Shown piece after piece: positions 17,570 to 25,766 of a DNA stretch of 64,000 bases (position 1 is the stretch's first letter; each line of letters begins with the position of its first letter). The stretch is from Enterococcaceae bacterium. GTDB taxonomy: Bacteria; Bacillota; Bacilli; Lactobacillales; Enterococcaceae. A program made the position numbers and the translations under genes. The stretch is taken from NCBI GenBank assembly GCA_022649665.1, contig JALCOL010000006.1:1-64000 (forward strand), in the 5' to 3' direction. The notes beneath the pieces were generated by a model. That model did not search any database and had not been told where the DNA came from. It worked only from the letters and a program-made list of their open reading frames with translations.

Positions 17570-18708
17570 TGGGAAATTTTCAAATGGCAACAAAGATCTT
17601 CGAGGGAAAAGGTGCGATCGATGAATTGAAGACGATCCCGATGCACCGCGTCCTTGTGATCTGCGACCCATTCATGGAGAAGTCGCATAAAGTCGAGCTG
17701 GTGACGGATCGTTTAGCTGAAAATGATGAAAAATATCTCGTCTTTGCGGAAGTCGTTCCCGATCCGACGATCGATGTCGTCGCCAAAGGGATCATCGAAG
17801 CCTTGCGGATCAAACCGGATATGCTGATTGCTCTGGGCGGCGGTTCGGCAATGGATACCGCTAAGGCAGTCCGCCATATCTATTCTGCAATCAGCGGTGC
17901 CGAAAATATCGGCATGATCTGTATTCCGACTACCAGCGGTACTGGCAGTGAAGTGACTTCTTTCGTTGTGATCACAGATCCAAAAGCACAAACCAAGTAT
18001 GCATTGGTCGATCCAAGCTTGATCCCGGATTATGCGATTTTGGATTCGACATTCACGGTCAGTGTCCCGGCGGGGATCACTGCCGATACGGGGATGGATG
18101 TGCTGACCCATACACTAGAAGCCTACGTCTCGACGGCCGCATCGGACTTTACCGACGCTTGTGCCGAAAAGGCAATGAAGATCGTGTGGGAAAACCTGGA
18201 GAATGTCGTGAAAGATGGTCAAAACGAAGAGTTGCGCGGGAAGGTCCACAATGCCTCTTGTTTAGCGGGGATCGCGTTCAACGAAGCTTCGCTCGGGATT
18301 TGCCATAGTTTAGCGCATGCTTTAGGCGGTAAATTCCATATCCCCCACGGGAAAGCCAACGCTTTGCTCTTGCCGCATGTGATCCTTTATAATGCCGGGC
18401 TTGATGTGAGCGAAGACTTGCCGGCGCTGGAAAAATATGAAAAAGCGGCGCGAATGCTTGGGATCCAAGCGGGGACGAAGCGCGTCACTGTTCACGGACT
18501 GATCGCCAACATCCACCGGAAAATGCAGCGGATGAATATTCCAAAATACATTACTGACTGCGGTGTCAATGAAGAAGAATACTTGGCAGCGATCCCGGAG
18601 ATGGCGCAAAAAGCTTTAGCAGACCGCTGCACAGCGACGAATCCGCGGCCAGTGGATGAAAAAGCGTTGGAAGAGCTGTATAAATCGTTGTGCAGGGGGG
18701 GATCATGA
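17569..18708 (+). CDS. Iron-containing alcohol dehydrogenase of the microcompartment
   Basis: 379 residues, group III iron-dependent alcohol dehydrogenase (EutG/PduQ/CutO type). GGGSAMDTAK at 90-99 is the NAD-binding loop; PTTSGTGSE follows near 123-131; the iron ligands lie in the His-rich HSLAHALGGKFHIPHG region near 247-262. It would reduce acetaldehyde to ethanol and regenerate NAD+ inside the shell for the aldehyde dehydrogenase. The start overlaps the stop of the GTPase, and its own stop overlaps the next start. Confidence 0.93.
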   Translation: MGNFQMATKIFEGKGAIDELKTIPMHRVLVICDPFMEKSHKVELVTDRLAENDEKYLVFAEVVPDPTIDVVAKGIIEALRIKPDMLIALGGGSAMDTAKAVRHIYSAISGAENIGMICIPTTSGTGSEVTSFVVITDPKAQTKYALVDPSLIPDYAILDSTFTVSVPAGITADTGMDVLTHTLEAYVSTAASDFTDACAEKAMKIVWENLENVVKDGQNEELRGKVHNASCLAGIAFNEASLGICHSLAHALGGKFHIPHGKANALLLPHVILYNAGLDVSEDLPALEKYEKAARMLGIQAGTKRVTVHGLIANIHRKMQRMNIPKYITDCGVNEEEYLAAIPEMAQKALADRCTATNPRPVDEKALEELYKSLCRGGS

Positions 18709-19271
18709 TGCTCTTTATTACGGAAAGCGAATTGACCGACCGTTATCGCAAAACCCCGTTTGCAACATATACAGTTGCTGCTGAAACCAAGCTCACGCCG
18801 GCCGCGCGTCAATATCTGCTGGATCATCAAGTGGAGATCACGACCAGCGAACAAGCGGCGGAACAAGCCGCTGAAAAAACAGTTGCCAGTATCGAAGCAC
18901 CAACAGCTACAGCTGTGTGCGAATTTTATTTCGACGAAATGATCCTCGTGATTTTAGACGCCGGCCGGATCGCTGCGAAGCAGAACTTGGCGATCAGCGT
19001 GGAATTGTTTCAATTGGCAGAGGCGGCGGAAAAAATCAAAGAGGCTCCTGCGGCAGACGGCCTGCCTGAAGCCGTGCAAGCGAAGCCGCTTTGCCACTTG
19101 ACTTCGGTTTGTGTCACCAGCAAATCCGGCGAGCTGCTGCTCGCGCTCAAACGCATTCAGAATTATTTGCGCTTATTGAAACGGGAAACTGATCCGGCAA
19201 AAGCGGCAAATTTGGAATTGATCGATCAACAAATTATGAAGTTGGAGAATAAATTGATAGGAGCGGATTGA
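18705..19271 (+). CDS. EutT-like N-terminal motif protein, function unclear
   Basis: 188 residues from the ATG at 18705 (GTG at 18690 is possible, but the AGGGGGG site favours the ATG, in an ATGA overlap). The first 40 residues (FITESEL, then LTPAARQYLLDHQVEI) resemble the start of the cobalamin adenosyltransferase EutT, and ITPAARDL recurs in the EutQ-like protein at 20712. The remaining part is helical with an Ala/Glu-rich linker at about 45-65; I see no metal or ATP motif. Choline lyase needs no B12, so adenosyltransferase activity would make little sense; a structural role is more likely. Confidence 0.65.
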   Translation: MMLFITESELTDRYRKTPFATYTVAAETKLTPAARQYLLDHQVEITTSEQAAEQAAEKTVASIEAPTATAVCEFYFDEMILVILDAGRIAAKQNLAISVELFQLAEAAEKIKEAPAADGLPEAVQAKPLCHLTSVCVTSKSGELLLALKRIQNYLRLLKRETDPAKAANLELIDQQIMKLENKLIGAD

Positions 19272-19272
19272 A

Positions 19273-20112
19273 ATGTCAGAACTTGATCTCAAAAAATGCG
19301 ACGAATTAGTGTCTCGTTTTGAAAAGGTGATCAAGCGGCCGATCAAAGACAACTCACCGGTTTACTACACCGGCGTTGACTTAGGGACAGCATGTGTCGT
19401 ATTGGCTGTTTTCGATGAAAATTACCAACCGGTTGCTGGTGCCTATGAATATGCTGATGTTGTAAGAGATGGGATGGTTGTTGATTATATCGGTGCCATT
19501 TCGCTCGTCAAAAAGCTGAAAAGCCAAATCGAAGAAAAATTGGAAACAGAATTGATTTATGCAGCGGCTGCGATCCCGCCGGGGACCGCTGAACTCGATT
19601 CAGGCGCGATCAAAAATGTCGTTCAAGGAGCCGGCTTTGAACTTACGGCTCTTTTGGATGAACCGACTGCTGCGAATAATGTTTTAGAGATCAAAAATGG
19701 TGCAGTCGTCGATATCGGCGGAGGCACGACCGGGATCTCGATCTTGGAAAACGGTAAAGTCGTTAAAGTTGCAGATGAAGCAACGGGCGGGACCCACTTT
19801 TCGCTGGTAGTCGCCGGTGCCTATAAAGTCCCTTTTTCTGAAGCGGAGCTCTATAAGCGCGATGAAAAAAATCACCAAGAACTGCTGCCAGTGCTGAAAC
19901 CGGTCATCGAAAAAATCGCTTCGATCATTTTGCGGCAAACTCAAGGATACGATATCAACGGGATTTATTTAGTCGGCGGAACGGCTTGTTTGGCGGGAAT
20001 CGAAAAAATCGTGCAGCAAGCTACTCAGATCCCGACATTTAAGCCTGTTGATCCGATGTTCGTCACGCCGCTTGGAATCGGCCTCAGCTGTACAGATCAA
20101 GTGATCGATTAG
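19273..20112 (+). CDS. EutJ-like actin/Hsp70-fold protein
   Basis: 279 residues with the ATPase-fold phosphate loops: GVDLGTA near 34-40, the adenosine-side DIGGGTTG near 146-153, and YLVGGTACLAG near 235-245. This is EutJ, a shortened Hsp70/actin-like protein found in ethanolamine and glycyl-radical compartment operons, thought to be a chaperone or reactivation factor. The substrate-binding domain of true Hsp70 is absent. It is between the EutT-like protein and the small shell genes. Confidence 0.88.
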   Translation: MSELDLKKCDELVSRFEKVIKRPIKDNSPVYYTGVDLGTACVVLAVFDENYQPVAGAYEYADVVRDGMVVDYIGAISLVKKLKSQIEEKLETELIYAAAAIPPGTAELDSGAIKNVVQGAGFELTALLDEPTAANNVLEIKNGAVVDIGGGTTGISILENGKVVKVADEATGGTHFSLVVAGAYKVPFSEAELYKRDEKNHQELLPVLKPVIEKIASIILRQTQGYDINGIYLVGGTACLAGIEKIVQQATQIPTFKPVDPMFVTPLGIGLSCTDQVID

Positions 20113-20123
20113 GAGGAATCAAG

Positions 20124-20423
20124 ATGGAATGCCGTATTATCAAATCTCCTGGGAATGGGACACTCGCGATTTTAAATCGCCGCAAAGGTTCAGGCCCGAA
20201 AAGTATTATTGATAATCACGATGCAGTCGGTCTGGTTCAAGGAAAACTGATCGAGATGGTCTGCGCCGCTGATGTCGCGGAAAAAGCGGTCGGCGTGACG
20301 GTCGAAGACATTCGCGGGAGCTGTCCGCAGAATATGATCATGCTGGCGATTTTCGGCGACACGGCTTCGGTCGTTGCCGCCATTGAAGAAATCAAAAGGA
20401 AGGAAAAGGATCACGAATGGTAA
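20124..20423 (+). CDS. Divergent BMC-H-domain protein with N-terminal extension
   Basis: 99 residues. The C-terminal two thirds follow the BMC pattern (DAVGLVQGKLIEMVCAADVA, then MIMLAIFGDTASVVAAIEE), but it lacks the GG pore loop and the usual MVET motif. A basic extension of about 33 residues precedes the domain. It may form a specialised pore, or bind cargo or nucleic acid as proposed for EutK-like proteins. It starts behind TAGGAGGAATC and overlaps the pentamer gene by seven bases. Confidence 0.75.
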   Translation: MECRIIKSPGNGTLAILNRRKGSGPKSIIDNHDAVGLVQGKLIEMVCAADVAEKAVGVTVEDIRGSCPQNMIMLAIFGDTASVVAAIEEIKRKEKDHEW

Positions 20424-20680
20424 CCGCAAAGTTGATCGACCATATTTGGGCCACCAGAAAATCTGAAAAATTGAATGGTTTGAAATTGATGCTGGCCGAA
20501 GTCACCGGCGGGACCCAGGAAGGGGAAAGAATGGTTGTCTGCGACGTGATCGGCGCCGGCATCGGCGATCGTGTGATCGTCGCGACCGGTTCAGCGGCAC
20601 GCCGAATGCTGGATGACGATTCGATCCCGGTCGATGCAGCAGTGATCGGGATCATCGACGAAAGCTGCGAACCGGTCTGA
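20417..20680 (+). CDS. BMC-P pentameric vertex protein (EutN/CcmL type)
   Basis: An 87-residue beta-barrel protein of the EutN/CcmL family: KLIDHIWATRKSEKLNGLKL at residues 5-24, a Gly-rich middle (DVIGAGIGDRVIVATGSAAR) and an AAVIGIID end. Five copies cap each corner of the icosahedral shell; it is the only pentamer gene in the locus and so needed to close the compartment. It overlaps the preceding BMC gene. Confidence 0.95.
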   Translation: MVTAKLIDHIWATRKSEKLNGLKLMLAEVTGGTQEGERMVVCDVIGAGIGDRVIVATGSAARRMLDDDSIPVDAAVIGIIDESCEPV

Positions 20681-20711
20681 TCCAATCTTAAAACAGAAAG
20701 AAAGTGCATCC

Positions 20712-21350
20712 ATGAAGAAATTGATTTGTATCCAAGATGTTGATCATCTTCACGAACTTGGAGAAAACAAGATTTGTGTGGACCAGCAAACGATCATTAC
20801 CCCGGCGGCTCGCGATCTGGCGGAAAAATATGAAATGGCTTTTTCAGCGGAAGCCTGCCCGCCACCCTGTGCGAGCGCACCGGATTTATTCGCCGGCAAT
20901 CAAATGATCACCAAAGAACAGCTGCTGATGCTTTTGAAAAGTCTGCTTTCCGGCGAAGATCTATCAGCGAGTGCGGCAAAATTTCAAACCGAATGCCATC
21001 CGAATGGACTGAAAGTCGTCAAAGGCAGTACTGTGCAGATGGATGTCTTTGAAACTGGCAATCCGGACGCAAATGTCCACTATCAAGAATTGATCAGCAA
21101 AGACGATTCGAAAATCAGCGCCGGTTTTTTAGAGATCGATCATTCTTCGTTTGCTTGGGAGCTGACCTATGAAGAAATCGACTATGTGATTTCGGGAACG
21201 CTGACAGTCACGATCGATGGTGTGACGTATACTGCTAAAGCGGGCGATGTGCTCTTTGTGCCAAAAGGCAGCAAAGTGATTTGGGGTTCCCCGGATTGCG
21301 CTCATATTTTTTATGCGACTTATCCGGCGAACTGGGCCGATGCCGTATAA
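20712..21350 (+). CDS. EutQ-like cupin protein
   Basis: 212 residues. The N-terminal 45 residues (with IITPAARDLAEKYEM) match the short motif shared with the EutT-like protein; a Cys/Pro-rich linker follows; the C-terminal half (about 95-210) is a cupin barrel containing the EIDYVISGTLTVTIDG and AGDVLFVPKGS strands. EutQ proteins act as acetate kinases in ethanolamine loci, so this protein may convert acetyl-phosphate from PduL to acetate and ATP. No separate acetate kinase gene is in the window. Confidence 0.9.
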   Translation: MKKLICIQDVDHLHELGENKICVDQQTIITPAARDLAEKYEMAFSAEACPPPCASAPDLFAGNQMITKEQLLMLLKSLLSGEDLSASAAKFQTECHPNGLKVVKGSTVQMDVFETGNPDANVHYQELISKDDSKISAGFLEIDHSSFAWELTYEEIDYVISGTLTVTIDGVTYTAKAGDVLFVPKGSKVIWGSPDCAHIFYATYPANWADAV

Positions 21351-21361
21351 AGGAGTAGCTT

Positions 21362-21940
21362 ATGAATGAATCATTAGGTTTTATCGAAACGAAAGGACTG
21401 ATCGCAGCGATCGAGGCGAGTGACGTCATGCTGAAGTCTTCCGAAGTCGATCTCGTCTCAAAAGAGCGGGTCCGCGGCGGCTTGGTCATGGTCACCGTCA
21501 CTGGGGATGTTGCCGCGGTAAAAACCGCGGTCGATGCTGCAGCAAGTGCGATCGCACGTTTAGGAGAGGATCTTTTGGTTTCTTCCCATGTGATCGCGCG
21601 TCCAGACAGCGTGATTCCGACACTTTTAAAGCCGCTCGAAACGAAACCTGAACCGGCGGCCGAAGAAGTCGCGATCGTTATTGAAGAGGAACCGGAATCA
21701 GAACAAGTCATTGAAGAGCTTGAAGAACCGAAACAAAATTTGAGAGACCTCGCGATCTCTGAATGGAGCGCGAATGGTCAAAGAGACCGGGCGATCGAAT
21801 TACTAAATACTTACACGGTTGCTGAGCTTAGGGATTTTGCGAAAGAAAATGCTGATTTTCCGATCATCAGAAAAGAGCTGTACAAAACAAGCAAGCAAAA
21901 ACTTATTGAAGCCGTAATCGACTACTTTAATAAGGAATAA
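21362..21940 (+). CDS. BMC-H shell protein with a C-terminal Rho-N/SAP-like extension
   Basis: 192 residues. Residues 1-85 are a BMC domain (SLGFIETKGLIAAIEASDVM, pore RVRGGLVMVTVTGDVAAV). Residues 95-130 are an acidic, Pro-rich linker. The last 55 residues (YTVAELRDFAKE, then KLIEAVIDYF) resemble the Rho N-terminal or SAP fold, which binds nucleic acid in other proteins. EutK and PduK likewise carry added domains on a BMC unit. The tail may face the cytosol and connect the shell to DNA, RNA or another protein. Confidence 0.85.
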   Translation: MNESLGFIETKGLIAAIEASDVMLKSSEVDLVSKERVRGGLVMVTVTGDVAAVKTAVDAAASAIARLGEDLLVSSHVIARPDSVIPTLLKPLETKPEPAAEEVAIVIEEEPESEQVIEELEEPKQNLRDLAISEWSANGQRDRAIELLNTYTVAELRDFAKENADFPIIRKELYKTSKQKLIEAVIDYFNKE

Positions 21941-21967
21941 TTCTATTAATGTAGAGGAGCGTCAGAA

Positions 21968-23593
21968 ATGAATACTATTGATAAGGATCTGTTTTCGATC
22001 CAAGAGGCCCGGGACCTTGCGCGAAAGGGGCATGAAGCCGCACAGAAAATCGCGACATTCACACCGGACAAGATCGATGCGATCTTGCGCAGCATGCGCG
22101 ATGCCGGTGAAAAAAATGCCGTGAATCTCGCCAAGCGGGCCGTAGAAGAAACCGGCTTCGGGAAAGTTTATGACAAGGCATACAAAAATCATGTAGCGTC
22201 AACTTTATTATATGAACAAATCAAAGATGAAAAAACCATCGGGATCATCCATGAAGATCCGCAAAAGGGCACTTTTGAAGTCGCTGAACCAATGGGTTTG
22301 ATCATGGGGATCGTTCCATCAACGAACCCGACATCGACGGTCTTCTTTAAATCAATGATCGCGATCAAATCGCGAAATGCGATCGTATTCGCGCCGCATC
22401 CGGCTGCAAAAGAATGCACGAAATGGGCGGCGGACATTATGGACCGCGCGGCAGTAGCGGCCGGCGCCCCGGAAGGCACGATCACGTGTGTTTCAACGCC
22501 GACGATGCCCTCGACCAATGAACTGATGCACTTGAAAGAGATCGCCCTGATCATTGCGACGGGCGGCCCCGGCATGGTGAAGGCGGCCTACAGTTCCGGC
22601 AAACCGGCGATCGGCGTCGGTGCGGGCAATTCACCGGCATACATCGAACGAACGGCGGATGTCGAGAGTGCCGCAGAAAAGATCATTGCCAGCAAAATTT
22701 TTGATTATGGTACGATCTGCGCTTCGGAGCAATCGATCGTTTGTGAAGAATGCAATAAAGAGCAGGTGATCGCTGCCTTTGAGAAAAACGGCGGCTACTT
22801 CATGACACCGGAAGAGACCCAAAAAGTGTGCGATCTGCTCTTTAAAAATGGCGGACATGCGATGAATGCCAAATTTGTTGGTCGTTCGCCGCAAGTCATT
22901 GCTGAAGGCGCCGGGATCGATATTCCTGATGGAACGAAAGTTTTGATCGGGGCCCAAGCTGGCGTCGGTGACGGTTATCCGCTTTCTTATGAAAAATTGA
23001 CGACGGTTCTTGGATTTTATGTTGTCAATGATTGGGAGGAAGCTTGCCAGTTAAGTATCAAACTTTTGCAAAACGGGATCGGCCACACGATGAGCATCCA
23101 TACCCGCAATCCGGAAATGGTGCTGAAATTCGCTGCTAAGCCGGCTTCGCGGATCTTGGTCAATACCGGCGGCAGCCAAGGCGGTACCGGGATCAGCACA
23201 GGCTTGCCGATCGCTTTTACTTTGGGCTGCGGAACGCTTGGCGGAAGTTCAGTCTCAGAGAATGTCGGGCCGAAGCATCTCTTGAACGTCAAGACGGTGG
23301 CGAGCGAATTGAAAGATGTTCGCACGCTGGTTGCCGAAGATAAAACATTCAATCATCCCGAGCTCGAAGAATGCCAAGAAACATGTATCCATACGGCGCA
23401 AACAGTCGGTGCTTCCTGCACAGAAAACAAATTGGGCGATCTCAATTTGAGCCCATCGGAATTGCAGAATTCTTCTGAAAACCAGCCGCAAGCCGCCAAG
23501 AATAATGAAAAAACAGCTGCGGACAATTTATCACAAGGCGATATGGAAAAGCTGGAGGAAGTCGTTCGGAAATTTTTAGCCGAAATGAATTGA
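21968..23593 (+). CDS. CoA-acylating acetaldehyde dehydrogenase of the microcompartment
   Basis: 541 residues, EutE/PduP/CutF type. It oxidises acetaldehyde to acetyl-CoA with NAD+ and CoA. The catalytic Cys251 lies in GTICASEQ; STNPTST (118-124) holds the oxyanion Asn and TGGPGMV the cofactor loop. Residues 1-20 form a helix-like segment and residues 470-541 add a tail: a polar linker (about 470-515) and a final amphipathic helix (MEKLEEVVRKFLAEMN) that is a good candidate encapsulation peptide. The inactive-looking paralogue at 11819 matches its core. Confidence 0.93.
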   Translation: MNTIDKDLFSIQEARDLARKGHEAAQKIATFTPDKIDAILRSMRDAGEKNAVNLAKRAVEETGFGKVYDKAYKNHVASTLLYEQIKDEKTIGIIHEDPQKGTFEVAEPMGLIMGIVPSTNPTSTVFFKSMIAIKSRNAIVFAPHPAAKECTKWAADIMDRAAVAAGAPEGTITCVSTPTMPSTNELMHLKEIALIIATGGPGMVKAAYSSGKPAIGVGAGNSPAYIERTADVESAAEKIIASKIFDYGTICASEQSIVCEECNKEQVIAAFEKNGGYFMTPEETQKVCDLLFKNGGHAMNAKFVGRSPQVIAEGAGIDIPDGTKVLIGAQAGVGDGYPLSYEKLTTVLGFYVVNDWEEACQLSIKLLQNGIGHTMSIHTRNPEMVLKFAAKPASRILVNTGGSQGGTGISTGLPIAFTLGCGTLGGSSVSENVGPKHLLNVKTVASELKDVRTLVAEDKTFNHPELEECQETCIHTAQTVGASCTENKLGDLNLSPSELQNSSENQPQAAKNNEKTAADNLSQGDMEKLEEVVRKFLAEMN

Positions 23594-23612
23594 TCGAAAG
23601 ACGAGGATGATC

Positions 23613-24266
23613 ATGGAAAATTACGAAGAAATCATGGGGAAACTGCTGGAGAAGCTGGCCGGCAGTGCAAATGAGACAATGACCAAACCCGCACCGGCAA
23701 GTCAGATCACCGTCGGCATCTCCAATCGGCACATCCATCTCAGCCAAACGGATCTGGAGAAATTGTTTGGTGCCGGGTACCAGCTGCATTGCAAAAAAGA
23801 ACTTTCGCAACCGGGTCAGTTTGCTTGTGAAGAATGCGTCACGATCGGCGGACCAAAAGGTGTTCTTGAAAAGATCCGTATTTTAGGACCGGCGAGAAAG
23901 CAAACGCAAGTCGAGATCCTGATGAGCGATTCGTTTAAATTGGGAGTCAAAGGGATCGTCCGGCTTTCCGGCAATTTAGCGGGGACGCCGGGAGTGACTG
24001 TGATCGGGCCGAAAGGATCAGTTCAGCTGAACGAAGGCGTGATCGTGGCCCAAAGACATATTCATATGCTCCCGGAAGAGGCGGAGCACTTCGGTGTCCA
24101 TGACGGCGAACAAGTCGATTTGGCGTTTAGCGGTGAGCGGGGCGGGACTCTCAACAATGTTGTGATTCGGGCAACGACGACTTCGGCGCTCGAGTGCCAT
24201 ATCGATATGGAAGAAGCAAATGCTTTAGGCGTCAAACCTGGCACACAAGTGTCAATTAAAAAATAA
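23613..24266 (+). CDS. pduL: Phosphate acyltransferase of the microcompartment, PduL type
   Basis: 217 residues. It turns acetyl-CoA and phosphate into acetyl-phosphate and recycles CoA inside the shell. The zinc/active-site histidines are visible: SNRHIHLS (His40, His42), AQRHIHM (His149, His151) and ECHIDM (His196). The first 18 residues form an amphipathic helix, the usual cargo-targeting peptide. The ATG at 23613 fits the GAGG spacing; an in-frame ATG is six bases upstream. It follows the aldehyde dehydrogenase, its metabolic partner. Confidence 0.95.
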   Translation: MENYEEIMGKLLEKLAGSANETMTKPAPASQITVGISNRHIHLSQTDLEKLFGAGYQLHCKKELSQPGQFACEECVTIGGPKGVLEKIRILGPARKQTQVEILMSDSFKLGVKGIVRLSGNLAGTPGVTVIGPKGSVQLNEGVIVAQRHIHMLPEEAEHFGVHDGEQVDLAFSGERGGTLNNVVIRATTTSALECHIDMEEANALGVKPGTQVSIKK

Positions 24267-24294
24267 AAAAAACATTTATTAGGAGGAAAACAAA

Positions 24295-24576
24295 ATGAGT
24301 TCAGATGCATTAGGAATGGTAGAAACAAAAGGATTGGTCGGATCGATCGAGGCAGCAGATGCGATGGTCAAAGCGGCAAACGTTACTCTAGTCGGCAAAG
24401 AACTGGTCGGCGGCGGGATCGTCACGGTGATGGTGCGCGGGGATGTCGGGGCTGTCAAAGCAGCGACTGATGCCGGGGCTGCCGCAGCACAACGCGTCGG
24501 CGAATTGCTTTCGGTCCACGTGATCCCTCGTCCGCATGCAGAAGTAGAACAAATTTTGCCAAGTATCAAAGAATAA
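24295..24576 (+). CDS. BMC-H shell protein, last copy (near twin of the first)
   Basis: 93 residues; between about residues 4 and 79 it differs from the 9555 protein at only two positions (Arg/Lys 12 and Ser/Gly 69), with further changes at both ends. The DNA differs at many third codon positions, so the pair is old and kept under strong protein-level selection, or one copy came from a relative. It has the standard pore loop KELVGGGIV. An ATTAGGAGGAAA site precedes the start. It ends the main shell operon before a hairpin. Confidence 0.96.
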   Translation: MSSDALGMVETKGLVGSIEAADAMVKAANVTLVGKELVGGGIVTVMVRGDVGAVKAATDAGAAAAQRVGELLSVHVIPRPHAEVEQILPSIKE

Positions 24577-24591
24577 TCATCGTCAGCTGCT

Positions 24592-24640
24592 AAAGCAGGA
24601 AATATTTAGGAAGATCTCGACTGAATATTTCCTGCTTTTA
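24592..24640 (+). terminator. Strong hairpin between the last BMC gene and the second transporter
   Basis: A perfect 15-base stem (AAAGCAGGAAATATT and its complement) with a 17-base loop, followed by a short TTTTA tail. It is probably a partial terminator or RNA-processing site that lowers downstream expression relative to the shell genes. Confidence 0.6.
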
Positions 24641-24685
24641 TGATTTGAGACATCAATGATTCAGTACAGAGCTTGGAGGTTATCA

Positions 24686-25668
24686 ATGATGAAAGAAAAA
24701 AAATAAGAGGCAGCGGCACCGGTCTCTTAGGGGGGATCTTGTGGGGGCTGGATACAGTTCTCGTGGGCGTGATTTTAGGAACAACGATCATGAATACCCC
24801 GCAAGCGATCGCGATCGCACCGCTTGTTTCAACATTTTTGCATGATGCGTGTTCAAGTGTTTGGATGCTGCTTTTTACCGCGGTCAATCGCGGTTTCGGC
24901 GAATTCAAAAAGGCCCTCAAAACCCGCAGCGGGAAATACGTCATGATCGCAGCACTGTTCGGCGGACCGATCGGGATGACCGGCTATATGCTGGCAATCA
25001 ACTATATCGGTGCTTCATATACCGCCGTCATTTCTGCGATGTATCCTGCGGTCGGCGCTTTGTTCAGCATGATTTTTTTGAAAGAAAAGATGACAAAAAT
25101 GGGCGGTGTCGGCTTATCGATGGCGATCGGCGCCACGATGGTCTTGGGATTCACAACTACCGATACGCCGAAAAATATCTGGCTCGGGATCCTCTTCGCG
25201 CTTCTCTGTGTGTTCGGCTGGGGGATTGAAGTCGTGATCTGTGCTTACGGGATGAAAAATGATGTTTTGCCGGAAACCGCTTTGCAGATCCGCCAATTGA
25301 CTTCGGCGCTGGTTTACGGGATCATGATCATGCCGTTCATCAAGGGTTATCCATTGGCATTCGCGACCCTTCCTTCGCCGGTGATCTTGCTGATCGCTGT
25401 CACTGCATTAGCCGGGACGTCTTCTTATTTATGCTATTATCGTTCGATCGACGGCATCGGACCGATTCGGGCGATGGGGCTCAACATCAGCTATTCAGCA
25501 TGGGCGATCTTTATCGGGATCTTCTTTGGAAACGGGATCAGTTTGAAAGCGCTTATATTGGCACTTGTTATTATCAGCGGCTCGATCTTGACGACCGATA
25601 ATCCAAAAGAATTTTTGACGCTATTTCGTTTTGGGAAAAAAGCCGAAAAAAAACAGCCGATCGAATAG
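24686..25668 (+). CDS. DMT/EamA-type membrane transporter with start split by an A8 run
   Basis: About 330 residues, ten membrane helices, a paralogue of the 9869 transporter. The body (IRGSGTGLLGGILWGLDTVL onward) is intact. However, the ATG that follows the good GGAGGT site (24686) runs into a TAA after six codons, MMKEKK. The long frame can only be opened without it from a TTG at 24673, which lies before the ribosome site. One extra A in the eight-A run would fuse MMKEKK to IRGSG in frame. Either RNA/ribosome slippage on A8, phase variation, or an indel in this strain or assembly explains it. Start coordinate is therefore provisional. Confidence 0.75.
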
Positions 25669-25709
25669 TTTGCAGCATCTAAAAGTAATTCGTTTAAATT
25701 CAAAAGAAT

Positions 25710-25758
25710 AAAAGCTGCCAGCTCGTCTATCCTATCCAGGCGGCTTGCAGCTTTTTTC
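25710..25758 (+). terminator. Intrinsic terminator between the transporter and the second lyase
   Basis: The stem AAAAGCTGC / GCAGCTTTT with a loop of about 28 bases is followed by a T run. It ends only nine bases before the first possible start of the second glycyl radical enzyme, so that gene's expression must depend on read-through or on a promoter I cannot place. Confidence 0.7.
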
Positions 25759-25766
25759 TTTAAAGG

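Noticed and set aside
24673-24685. TTG at 24673 as the true transporter start
   Set aside because: It lies before the ribosome site that clearly serves the ATG at 24686; the A8 indel or slippage model explains the data better.
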